Below, in pieces: positions 36,037 to 43,263 of a stretch of DNA of 64,000 nucleotides. Origin of the DNA: an uncultured Alistipes sp. (GTDB taxonomy: Bacteria > Bacteroidota > Bacteroidia > Bacteroidales > Rikenellaceae); assembly GCA_949288735.1 (NCBI GenBank), contig CASELE010000023.1:1-64000 (forward strand). The letters are read 5' to 3'. Position 1 is the first letter of the stretch. Each line of letters starts with the position of its first letter. The position numbers and the translations under genes were made by a program. Under the pieces are notes generated by a model. That model was given only the letters and a program-made list of their open reading frames with translations. It was not told the origin of the DNA and made no database searches.

Positions 36037-36068
36037 TTTGCATGAACGGAAAATAATTCGTACCTTTG
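36037..36068 (+). promoter_or_regulatory. promoter of rplM-rpsI
   Basis: TTTG (36037-36040), 20 nt, TACCTTTG (36061-36068). The predicted start near 36074 gives a leader of about 50 nt, AU-rich, before the GTG start at 36124. Confidence 0.82.
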
Positions 36069-36123
36069 CGAACCCGTATAGTGCGGGAATAAGGTTACAA
36101 ACTAGTTAAACTAAAGTACTACA

Positions 36124-36579
36124 GTGGATTCATTAAGCTACAAGACGATCTCGGCCAACGCCGCGAACACGCCCAAGGAGTGGGTGGTGATCGACGCGAC
36201 GAACGAGGTCCTCGGACGTCTTGCCTCGCAGGTCGCAAAGATTCTCCGCGGCAAGAACAAGCCCTGCTACACGCCCCACGCCGACTGCGGTGACTATGTC
36301 ATCGTGATCAATGCGGAGAAGGTGAAGCTCACGGGCAACAAGATGACCGGCAAGGTCTACACGCGCCACACCGGATACCCCGGCGGCCAGCGCTTCGCTA
36401 CGCCTGCCGACTATCTGGCCAAGAAGCCGACCTTCGTAATCGAGAAGGCCGTTAAGGGAATGCTGCCCAAGACCCGTCTGGGCGAAGCCATCTTCAAGAA
36501 CCTGAAGGTCTATGCGGGCCCCGAGCATCCGCACGCCGCACAGAACCCGAAGGCCATCAAGTTGAACGAGATTAAGTAG
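36124..36579 (+). CDS. rplM: 50S ribosomal protein L13
   Basis: 151 aa. An early-assembly 23S-binding protein. Starts at GTG; this start is supported because the Bacteroidetes L13 N-terminus MDSLSYKTISAN follows at once and no ATG lies nearby. Core motifs: WVVIDATNEVLGRLAS, KPCYTPHADCGDYVIVINA, HTGYPGG, and MLPKTRLG. rpsI starts 5 nt downstream. Confidence 0.96.
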   Translation: MDSLSYKTISANAANTPKEWVVIDATNEVLGRLASQVAKILRGKNKPCYTPHADCGDYVIVINAEKVKLTGNKMTGKVYTRHTGYPGGQRFATPADYLAKKPTFVIEKAVKGMLPKTRLGEAIFKNLKVYAGPEHPHAAQNPKAIKLNEIK

Positions 36580-36584
36580 GAGCT

Positions 36585-36971
36585 ATGGAAGTTGTAAATA
36601 CCGTAGGCCGCCGCAAGGCCGCCGTGGCCCGTGTATTCGTGAAGCCGGGCAAGGGTCAGATCACCATCAACCACAAGGAGCTCGCCGTATATTTCCCTCT
36701 CGATATCCTCCAGTATCAGGTGAAGCAGCCGCTGCTGGCAACCAATACGCTGGAGAACTACGATATCACCATCAACCTCGACGGTGGCGGTATCAAGGGC
36801 CAGGCCGAGGCTGCCCGTCTGGGTATCGCCCGTGCACTGTGCGAGATCGACGCCGAACTGCGTCCCGTGCTGAAGAAGCTCGGCTTCCTGACGCGAGACC
36901 CCCGCGAGGTGGAGCGTAAGAAGCCCGGTCAGCCCGGTGCACGCCGCAAGTTCCAGTTCAGCAAGCGTTAA
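36585..36971 (+). CDS. rpsI: 30S ribosomal protein S9
   Basis: 128 aa. It contacts the P-site tRNA anticodon loop with its C-terminal basic tail. Family features: VGRRKAAVARVFVKPGKG near the N-terminus, GGGIKGQAEAARLGIARAL, and the C-terminal FQFSKR. Complete length; follows rplM directly, the usual pair. Confidence 0.97.
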   Translation: MEVVNTVGRRKAAVARVFVKPGKGQITINHKELAVYFPLDILQYQVKQPLLATNTLENYDITINLDGGGIKGQAEAARLGIARALCEIDAELRPVLKKLGFLTRDPREVERKKPGQPGARRKFQFSKR

Positions 36972-36975
36972 TCGC

Positions 36976-37053
36976 CCGGACGGAACGTTGCATGCACGGC
37001 GTGGGTCGCCAAACCGGATCGATTCTTCCGAAAGAGCGAAGACTGCCGTCCGG
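36976..37053 (+). promoter_or_regulatory. candidate structured leader or attenuator before rpsB
   Basis: CCGGACGG (36976-36983) is complementary to CCGTCCGG (37046-37053), enclosing about 60 nt with an internal CTTC/GAAG hairpin (37025-37041). A further GCTCC/GGAGC hairpin lies near 37084-37097. No promoter box was found between rpsI and rpsB, so this could be an S2-responsive leader or a partial terminator. Confidence 0.4.
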
Positions 37054-37148
37054 TTGCCCCGCCGCGGAAAATCTGCCGGACCGCTCCTGCGGGAGCGCTA
37101 CCTGCGGGTTGAAGTAAAGAGAGTTGTAACCCTTAGAAAAAAACAGAA

Positions 37149-38024
37149 ATGTCACGTACTGATTTCAATACCCTGCTGGAGGCCGGTGCGCACTTCGGAC
37201 ATCTGAAGCGCAAGTGGAACCCCAAAATGGCTCCCTACATCTTCATGGAGAAGAACGGCATCCACATCATCGACCTGCACAAGACGGTGATGAAGCTCGA
37301 CGAGGCCGCCGCCGCCCTCAAGCAGATTGCCAAGAGCGGCCGCCGCGTGCTCTTCGTTGCCACGAAGAAGCAGGCCAAGGAGGTGGTAGCCGAGAAGGTC
37401 GCCGCTATCGGCATGCCCTACGTTACGGAGCGCTGGGCAGGCGGCATGCTGACCAACTTCCCCACCATCCGCAAGGCCGTCAAGAAGATGGCCACCATCG
37501 ACAAGATGACCAACGACGGCACGTTCGACAACTTCTCGAAGCGAGAGAAGCTCCAGATCGAGCGTCAGCGCGCCAAGCTGCAGAAGAACCTCGGTTCGAT
37601 TGCCGACCTGACGCGTCTGCCGGCCGCCCTCTTCGTCGTGGACGTGCAGAAGGAGGCCAATGCCGTGAAGGAGGCCAAGCGTCTGAGCATCCCCGTATTC
37701 GCCATGGTCGACACCTGCTGCGATCCTACCGACATCGACTATGTGATCCCGGCCAACGACGACGCCACGAAGTCGATCGCCGTTGTGATGGATGCCGTAT
37801 GCGCCGCCATCGCCGAGGGCTCCGAGGAGCGCCGTCTGGAGCGTGAGAAGGAGGCCCAGGAGGCCGAGGCCGCCGAGGCCGCTGCCCCCAAGCGTGAGGG
37901 CAAGCCCCGTATCCGCAAGGCTGTGAAGATGGTCGATTCGCAGGAGGCCGCCCTGGCCGACGTGATGGCCGCACCGGCCGAGGCTCCGGCGGCCGAGAGC
38001 GCCGAGGAGGCCAAGGCCGAGTAG
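37149..38024 (+). CDS. rpsB: 30S ribosomal protein S2
   Basis: 291 aa. Core S2 fold: LEAGAHFGHLKRKWNPKMAPYIF, IDLHKTVMKL, VLFVATKKQAKEVV, TERWAGGMLTNFPTI, and PVFAMVDTCCDP. The C-terminus has an Ala/Glu/Lys-rich extension of about 60 residues beyond the fold, as in many Bacteroidales S2 proteins. tsf follows 96 nt downstream, the standard order. Confidence 0.96.
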   Translation: MSRTDFNTLLEAGAHFGHLKRKWNPKMAPYIFMEKNGIHIIDLHKTVMKLDEAAAALKQIAKSGRRVLFVATKKQAKEVVAEKVAAIGMPYVTERWAGGMLTNFPTIRKAVKKMATIDKMTNDGTFDNFSKREKLQIERQRAKLQKNLGSIADLTRLPAALFVVDVQKEANAVKEAKRLSIPVFAMVDTCCDPTDIDYVIPANDDATKSIAVVMDAVCAAIAEGSEERRLEREKEAQEAEAAEAAAPKREGKPRIRKAVKMVDSQEAALADVMAAPAEAPAAESAEEAKAE

Positions 38025-38047
38025 GGCCGGAACCGCAAATCGGAGCG

Positions 38048-38071
38048 GCGGGCGCCGTAAGCGGCGCCCGC
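38048..38071 (+). terminator. hairpin between rpsB and tsf
   Basis: A perfect 10-bp stem GCGGGCGCCG/CGGCGCCCGC with TAAG loop and no U-tract. It probably acts as an attenuator or RNA-stability element. Confidence 0.5.
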
Positions 38072-38120
38072 GCGCTTCCGACAGATGACAACGACAATAT
38101 TAAGCAAGAGATAACGAACT

Positions 38121-38951
38121 ATGGAAATCAAAGCTGCAGACGTAATGAAGCTCCGCAAGATGACCGGCGCGGGCATGATGGACTGCAAGAAGGCGCTCGT
38201 CGAGGCCGAGGGCGATTTCGCTCGTGCACAGGACATCATCCGCGAGAAGGGCAAGCTCATCGTTGCGAAGCGTGCCGATCGTGTCGCCACCGAGGGTGTC
38301 GTCGTATCGAAGATCGTCGGCCAGAAGGCCTATCTGCTCTGCCTGGCCTGCGAGACGGACTTCGTGGCACAGAACGCCGACTACTCCGCTTCGGCTCAGG
38401 CCATGCTGGACATTGCCGTGGCCGCCGACGCCGCCGACCGTGAGACGCTGCTCGCCGTGAAGAACGCCGAGGGTCGCACCGTGGAGGAGATGGTGACCGA
38501 GAAGTCGGGTCAGACGGGCGAGAAGATAGAGCTGGCCTACTATGCCCGCATCGAGGCGCCCTACTGCGCCGCTTACGTGCACTTCAACAAGAAGCTCGGC
38601 ACGATTCTGGGCTTCAATAAGGCCGTACCCGAGGAGGTGGCGCATACCGTAGCGATGCAGGCTACGGCCATGGCTCCCGTCTCGATTTCGGAGGCGGATT
38701 GCCCAGCCGAGGTAGTGGAGCACGAGCGTAAGATCGCCGTCGAGGCGATGAAGCAGGATCCGAAGAACGCAGGCAAGCCCGATAACATTCTGGAGAAGAT
38801 TGCCGAGGGCAAGATGCGCAAGTTCTTCGAGGAGAACACGCTGCTCAACCAGCTTGTCGTAGGTGAGAAGGAGACGATCGCCGAGTATATCCGCAAGGCT
38901 GACAAGGAGGCTACGATTGTGGCATACAAGCGTTTCGCCCTGGGCGAATAG
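38121..38951 (+). CDS. tsf: elongation factor Ts
   Basis: 276 aa. Nucleotide exchange factor for EF-Tu. An N-terminal UBA-like domain (VMKLRKMTGAGMMDCKKALVEAEGD) includes the family signature, followed by a core with CETDFVAQN. Length is typical for the full two-subdomain type. Confidence 0.96.
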   Translation: MEIKAADVMKLRKMTGAGMMDCKKALVEAEGDFARAQDIIREKGKLIVAKRADRVATEGVVVSKIVGQKAYLLCLACETDFVAQNADYSASAQAMLDIAVAADAADRETLLAVKNAEGRTVEEMVTEKSGQTGEKIELAYYARIEAPYCAAYVHFNKKLGTILGFNKAVPEEVAHTVAMQATAMAPVSISEADCPAEVVEHERKIAVEAMKQDPKNAGKPDNILEKIAEGKMRKFFEENTLLNQLVVGEKETIAEYIRKADKEATIVAYKRFALGE

Positions 38952-38976
38952 TCCGCGTCGAAACCTGTTTACCGTG

Positions 38977-39014
38977 CGGTCCGCTGCCTTGAGGCAGCGG
39001 ACCGTTTTCGTTTC
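38977..39014 (+). terminator. rho-independent terminator of tsf
   Basis: A perfect 12-bp stem, CGGTCCGCTGCC (38977-38988) with GGCAGCGGACCG (38993-39004), TTGA loop, then TTTTCGTTT. Confidence 0.88.
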
Positions 39015-39152
39015 CGGCAGAATGACGACGCCCGTTCCGCCGGTTCCACCGTGCGGACGGGAAAGCGGAGCGGAGGTTGCCGTCGTATCCGGCAGCGGGC
39101 TGTCTCCGTCGTTCCTCGGTGCCGTCGTGCCGTCCGGTCCGGGCGGGGAAGA

Positions 39153-39195
39153 GACGACAGGGGGAGATGCCAGTTCGGCATCTCCCCCTGTCGTC
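39153..39195. terminator. long hairpin terminator for the minus-strand DUF3825 gene
   Basis: A perfect 19-bp stem, GACGACAGGGGGAGATGCC (39153-39171) with its complement (39177-39195), 5-nt loop. Confidence 0.7.
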
Positions 39196-39255
39196 TGTGG
39201 AGCAGGTACGGCGTCGGCCGCCGTGTGCGTTTGCTGGTGTGACGTGTGTCGGTTC

Positions 39256-39280
39256 GGTCAGGTCAGGTCAGGTCAGGTCA
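39256..39280. repeat. (GGTCA)5 short tandem repeat at a stop codon
   Basis: Five exact GGTCA units. On the minus strand the first TGACC unit contains the TGA stop of the DUF3825 gene, so unit loss or gain downstream would not alter the protein. Confidence 0.9.
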
Positions 39281-40075
39281 GGGCTTCAGCCAGTTGCTCT
39301 GGGGCCGCGCGATGAGCCGTGCGTTGTTGTAGGCCATACGCAGTGTGAGGCAGGTCCGGGCCGTGTAGGCATTGTCGCCTATCTTGTGGACTACCAGAGC
39401 CATGTCGGGGCCTGCCGAGCCCGGGTCGAGGCGGATGGGGAGCAGCAGCTGAATCCGTCCCTCGTAGTATTGCGGAACGGCGATGTTGTAGTGCGCCTGT
39501 GCCGTCTTCTGCGTCTCGTCGATGGCGGCCGTGAGCCGCATCCGGAGCTCTTCGGCGCTCAGATCGCGCAGATAACCCGGCAGGCGCTCGGTGTTCTCCG
39601 TCGCCATGCGGTCGATTTGCGGTACGATGCGGCATTTCGGATCGAAAATCAGCTCTTCGGGGCGCTGGAAGTAGTCGGCGGATTCGGGCAGCCGGTCCGC
39701 GAAGCGGGCGATGAGCTGTATGTCGCTCTGACGAACGAAGGCCTTCAGGACGTAGGGCTGGTATTCGCGTTCGCGTTCGTCGTTCTGGTTGTTCTTGTTC
39801 GCTTCGGCCAGGGCGAAGATCCCTTCGAGATTGGGGGTCATGAGCCCCGTGTGGAAGCTTACCCAGCTGTTGTCGGGCGTGAAGCAGAGCTTGCCTTCGC
39901 TGCGCAGTTTGCGGAAGGTATGCTCCAGATAGATTTTCAGAATCGTGTGGCGCTTCTCCGTCGCGTCCGAATAGTCCCAGGGTTCGGGTTCGGCCAGTCG
40001 TGACAGGTAGGCGATGGAGGCGTCGTAATTGGGAATCCAGAAGAAATCGAGCAATTGTGAATGAAAGCGTTTCAT
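39278..40075 (-). CDS. DUF3825 domain protein
   Basis: 265 aa, function not established. It matches the DUF3825 layout: FFWIPNYDASIAYLSRLAEPEPWDY, then LRSEGKLCFTPDNSWVSFHTGLMT, LPLIRL-type strands (QLLLPIRLDPGSAGPDMALVVHK), and DNAYTARTCLTLRMAYNNARLI at the C-terminus. No signal or membrane segment, so cytoplasmic. The family is sometimes linked to nucleic-acid-related proteins, which I cannot confirm here. The ATG at 40075 is preferred to 40264. The promoter is at 40152-40182, and the stop lies in a GGTCA repeat. Confidence 0.75.
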   Translation of the reverse strand: MKRFHSQLLDFFWIPNYDASIAYLSRLAEPEPWDYSDATEKRHTILKIYLEHTFRKLRSEGKLCFTPDNSWVSFHTGLMTPNLEGIFALAEANKNNQNDEREREYQPYVLKAFVRQSDIQLIARFADRLPESADYFQRPEELIFDPKCRIVPQIDRMATENTERLPGYLRDLSAEELRMRLTAAIDETQKTAQAHYNIAVPQYYEGRIQLLLPIRLDPGSAGPDMALVVHKIGDNAYTARTCLTLRMAYNNARLIARPQSNWLKP

Positions 40076-40117
40076 GAAAAATGGTGAATAGGTAAAATAT
40101 ACGAATGAACGAATATC

Positions 40118-40150
40118 GGCACCGGAGACCGTCGAGCAGTCTCCGGCGCC
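40118..40150 (-). promoter_or_regulatory. hairpin near the 5' end of the DUF3825 transcript
   Basis: 12-nt arms (GGCACCGGAGAC and GTCTCCGGCGCC, one mismatch) and a 9-nt loop. On the minus strand it lies right after the predicted transcription start and also after the S26 peptidase stop, so it may be a leader stem or a terminator. Confidence 0.5.
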
Positions 40151-40151
40151 G

Positions 40152-40182
40152 CAAAAATAAGGAAAAATACGTGTCGTGCAAA
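40152..40182 (-). promoter_or_regulatory. promoter of the DUF3825 gene
   Basis: Minus strand: TTTG (40182-40179), 19 nt, TATTTTTG (40159-40152). Confidence 0.7.
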
Positions 40183-40203
40183 GAGCGCGGGGGAACCTGT
40201 GCG

Positions 40204-40653
40204 TCAGCGGTAGCCCAGCCGGTAGAGCAGTGCCAGAATGTAGCGTCGCACGATGGGCGGCCACATCAGCCAGGCGCGCGACATGCGGCGCCAGCGACCC
40301 GAATCGCAGGATATTTCGACTCCGTCGGGACGGATGACGCGGCGCATCACCGCCGCCACATCGGCCACGCGGCAGTGCTCCTGGCGACGGTAGTTGCCGT
40401 CGCCCTCCAGAATGAGGCGGTCGCCCTCGATGCGTACGATGCGGTGCAGGATGTGTTGTCCGCGGTAACGGAAGAGCACGATCTGTCCGCAGCGCAGCGC
40501 CTCGCCGGGACGATAGGGGGTCAGCACCACGCGATCGCGATCGCTGCGCAGCAGCGGGCGCATGCTGCCTCCCTTTATGCGGAGTTGTACGGTATGTCCT
40601 TCGCCGAGCTCCTCCTCGACGCGGGCGAAGAAGAGTTCGTTGGTCAGTTGCAT
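40204..40653 (-). CDS. S24/S26-family peptidase, ER-type signal-peptidase-like
   Basis: 149 aa. GGSMRPLL supplies the nucleophile Ser30; the general base position reads ILHRIV (His70) instead of the VKRV lysine of bacterial SPase I, as in the Ser-His type (S26B). RCGQIVLFRYRG and LEGDGNYRRQEHC complete the fold. A C-terminal hydrophobic segment (WLMWPPIVRRYILALLYRLG) may touch the membrane; there is no N-terminal anchor. The gene overlaps the upstream P-loop kinase-like gene by 10 nt and ends an exporter-kinase-peptidase run. Confidence 0.85.
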   Translation of the reverse strand: MQLTNELFFARVEEELGEGHTVQLRIKGGSMRPLLRSDRDRVVLTPYRPGEALRCGQIVLFRYRGQHILHRIVRIEGDRLILEGDGNYRRQEHCRVADVAAVMRRVIRPDGVEISCDSGRWRRMSRAWLMWPPIVRRYILALLYRLGYR

Positions 40654-41531
40654 GGCTTCGTCCCCTCCCCGAAGACGGTTTCGAACGACAGACGGGCGGC
40701 GGCCTCGTCGGGCAGACACTCGAGGTGGTATACCGGTACGCGTGCGATGATCTCGCCGACGGTCGAGCAGACGGCGTCCTGCAGGGTGCCGTCGTAGGCG
40801 AAGGCGGGCGGACACGAGGGCAGCATGGCTCCGATGGCCTGCAGCGTGGAGAGCCGGCGGATGCGGTTGTGCGGGGCCTGGCTCAGCCGTACGATGGCCC
40901 GGACGGGGAAGCGCTCGTTGCGGTAGCAGGGGGTCTTGCCGCTCCACGGCGATCCGTAGACGAAGACCCCTCCCTCTTCGATGCGTACGACGGGGCTGTC
41001 GTCGTTGAGCAGTTCGGCCCCCGGAACATGTTCGCGCCACAGGCGTGTGTGGGTGCTCTTGCCGGTACCCGATTCGCCCAGGAAGAGGACGGCGCCGTCA
41101 CCCATGCGGATGACCGAGGAGTGGATGGCCACGGTGCCGTGCGGTGCCGTGGCTATGCCGTACGTCATCCAGAGCCCGAAGCGGTAGAATGCGGTCCGGT
41201 GGCCTACGTTGCTGCGCACGACGGCCGTACCGTCGGTCTGCTCGAAGAGAACCGGTGTGCCGCCCCGGCGCGGATCCATGCGGAAGAGATATCCGGAGGC
41301 GTGACGGCCGAAACGGCAGTCTGCGTCGGCGTCGTCGAACGGAAAGGTGTCGAGCTCCGTGAACGCATAGTCGTCGGGCGAGAGGACGGCGCCGTTCTCC
41401 AGTATGAGCAGCGGCTCATCCTTCGCTCCCTCCGCCTGCGGCGCGAGGAAGGGGGCCAGGGCACGGGCGAAGGCGTTGGATGAACCCTCGTCCGTCAGCC
41501 GGATGCGGTGTCCGGCGATGATGTAGTCCAT
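40644..41531 (-). CDS. HPr-kinase/PEPCK-like P-loop protein
   Basis: 295 aa. A P-loop GESGTGKST (152-160) lies after an HGTVAIHSSVI strand, then LLNDDSPVVRI (Asp177/Asp178) and GSPWSGK, as in the HprK C-terminal domain. No HprK N-terminal domain is present; the first 130 residues are unrelated. Proteins of this type occur in lasso-peptide and other peptide-maturation clusters, where they phosphorylate precursor peptides. Translation probably couples to the S26 peptidase (10-nt overlap). The ATG at 41531 lies 5 nt after the ABC transporter stop. Confidence 0.82.
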   Translation of the reverse strand: MDYIIAGHRIRLTDEGSSNAFARALAPFLAPQAEGAKDEPLLILENGAVLSPDDYAFTELDTFPFDDADADCRFGRHASGYLFRMDPRRGGTPVLFEQTDGTAVVRSNVGHRTAFYRFGLWMTYGIATAPHGTVAIHSSVIRMGDGAVLFLGESGTGKSTHTRLWREHVPGAELLNDDSPVVRIEEGGVFVYGSPWSGKTPCYRNERFPVRAIVRLSQAPHNRIRRLSTLQAIGAMLPSCPPAFAYDGTLQDAVCSTVGEIIARVPVYHLECLPDEAAARLSFETVFGEGTKPCN

Positions 41532-41536
41532 ATCGT

Positions 41537-43255
41537 TCAGTGCGTGTTTTGCGTTTGTTCTCCTATGGTGACTACGCGGTCGCAGTAGTCGAGCGAGCTG
41601 TCGCGGTGGGCGATGACGACGATGGTCAGCTCCTTGTTCGCGTCGGACAGCTCGGCGATCGAGCGGTTCACGTCCTCCTCCGTACGGCTGTCGAGCGACG
41701 AGGTGGCCTCGTCGAAGAAGAGCACGTCGGCCTGGCGGTAGAGCGCCCGTGCTATGCCGATGCGCTGCCGCTGACCGCCCGAAAGGCGGCAGCCGCACTC
41801 GCCGATGGGCGTATCCATGCCCCGGGGCAGCGAGCTGACGAAGGTTCCGAGCCGGGCCGCCTCGAGGGCCCGTTCGGCGCGGCGCCGGTCGATGAGCTCC
41901 TCGGGCGTGCCGAGGGCCACGTTGGCCAGGAAGGTGCTGTCGGCGATGAAGACGTTCTGCGAGACGTAGCCCACGTTGTTCTGCCAGCGGCGCCGGTTCT
42001 CGCGCGTGAGCGGCACGCCGTCGATGAGTATCTCGCCGCCGGTAGGCTCGTAGAATCCGAGCAGCAGGTTGAAGAGCGTGGTCTTGCCTGCACCCGAAGC
42101 GCCGCGTATGCCGAGCCGCTCGCCGCGGCGAAGTGTGAGCGATAGGTCGCTGAGCGTCTCCCGTTCGGCATCGGGGTAGCGGAACGAGAGGTGACGCACT
42201 TCGAGCGAACGGCGAAAGGGCATCCGTTCCGTTTCGCGTTCGACGCTCGTGTCGGCATGTGCGAGGTCGGCCGCATGCAGGATTCCGATTGTGTAGCGGT
42301 TGTACTTGATGGCCGACCATGCCGCCAGGACGCTCCGTACCGAGGGCATGAGCCTGAGCGCCGCCACGGCGAATATGCCGAAGAGGAGCCGCATGCGCTC
42401 GCCGTCGGCTCCCGAGCCGATGATTACGAGCAGCGCCATGCCCAGGGCGAGACCCACCTCGGTGAACATCTGGGGCAGCATGCCGACGGTCGCCTCCTTG
42501 GAGCGGGTGCGCACCACCTCGGCCGTTGCGCGGTCGAAGCGGTCGAGCAGCGACGGAAAGGCGTTGTTGATCTCGATGTCGGGATAGCCGCGGAATGTCT
42601 CGGCCACCGTGCGGGCCTTTTCTCGGTGGGCGCGGTTCTCGTCCTCGCCGTAGCGGTTGAGTCGGTTGCGCACCAGCGCGTAGTAGAGCCATGCGGCAGG
42701 CAGAAAGACGAGCAGGATGAGGCCTGCCGCCGTGATGTCGTAGAGGGCGAAGGCCGCAAAGAGCAGCATGAAGAGGGCCGCCTCGCCCGCAATGGTGGCA
42801 ATGGGACGCAGCACTCCCGAGACGAAGGTGAGGCAGACCACGTTGACGTTGCGAGACAGCTCGGCCGAATTGGCGCTCTTGATGAAGGGGAGCCCGCGGT
42901 TGTGGTAGGCGACGTAGAGCCGGTGCGACAGGTGGGCGTAGAGGTCGTGGATGAAGTTGCGCTCCGAGCGGTAGAGCGCCAGCACGAGCAGCGATTTGAT
43001 AAGTATCACCGCCACCACGCCTCCGCAGAGCAGCGCCACGAAGAGACGGTCGCTCGTGAATCCTCCCCGTTCGTAGAGCGCGGCGAGCCAGGGATTGGTG
43101 TGGATGCTCCGGGCGTCGAGAATCATCATCAGTACGGGAAGCAGCAGCGCGAGACCGAGAAAGTTGAGCAACGCCCGTGCGAAGACGGTGAAGGCGACGC
43201 CGATACTGCGTCGTCTGAAGGGGCGGGGTATGATGTCGAGCAGCGTACTCTTCAT
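41537..43255 (-). CDS. ABC exporter with fused membrane and ATPase domains
   Basis: 572 aa. Six membrane helices span about 20-310 (GVAFTVFARALLNFLGLALLLPVL, and others). The ATPase follows: Walker A GASGAGKTT, Q-loop VGYVSQNVF, signature LSGGQRQR, Walker B VLFFDEATSSLD, and a His loop VIAHRD. Type IV exporter layout as in MsbA or peptide exporters; there is no C39 peptidase domain. It starts 8 nt after the AddA-like stop and is followed by the HprK-like gene after 5 nt. Peptide export is inferred from these neighbours. Confidence 0.9.
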   Translation of the reverse strand: MKSTLLDIIPRPFRRRSIGVAFTVFARALLNFLGLALLLPVLMMILDARSIHTNPWLAALYERGGFTSDRLFVALLCGGVVAVILIKSLLVLALYRSERNFIHDLYAHLSHRLYVAYHNRGLPFIKSANSAELSRNVNVVCLTFVSGVLRPIATIAGEAALFMLLFAAFALYDITAAGLILLVFLPAAWLYYALVRNRLNRYGEDENRAHREKARTVAETFRGYPDIEINNAFPSLLDRFDRATAEVVRTRSKEATVGMLPQMFTEVGLALGMALLVIIGSGADGERMRLLFGIFAVAALRLMPSVRSVLAAWSAIKYNRYTIGILHAADLAHADTSVERETERMPFRRSLEVRHLSFRYPDAERETLSDLSLTLRRGERLGIRGASGAGKTTLFNLLLGFYEPTGGEILIDGVPLTRENRRRWQNNVGYVSQNVFIADSTFLANVALGTPEELIDRRRAERALEAARLGTFVSSLPRGMDTPIGECGCRLSGGQRQRIGIARALYRQADVLFFDEATSSLDSRTEEDVNRSIAELSDANKELTIVVIAHRDSSLDYCDRVVTIGEQTQNTH

Positions 43256-43263
43256 GGCAAGCG

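Larger units (their letters stand above)
38952..39277. other. intergenic region between tsf and the DUF3825 gene
   Basis: 326 nt. It holds the tsf terminator (38977-39014), a second long hairpin (39153-39195), and the GGTCA repeat tract reaching the DUF3825 stop. Nothing else was recognised; GC-rich with no promoter match. Confidence 0.6.

Noticed and set aside
39256-39280. CRISPR repeat
   Set aside because: A simple 5-nt tandem repeat without spacers or cas genes.
40076-43263. RiPP precursor peptide gene near the exporter trio
   Set aside because: The gaps are 5 to 130 nt, and no short ORF with leader-like sequence and start site was seen on either strand.
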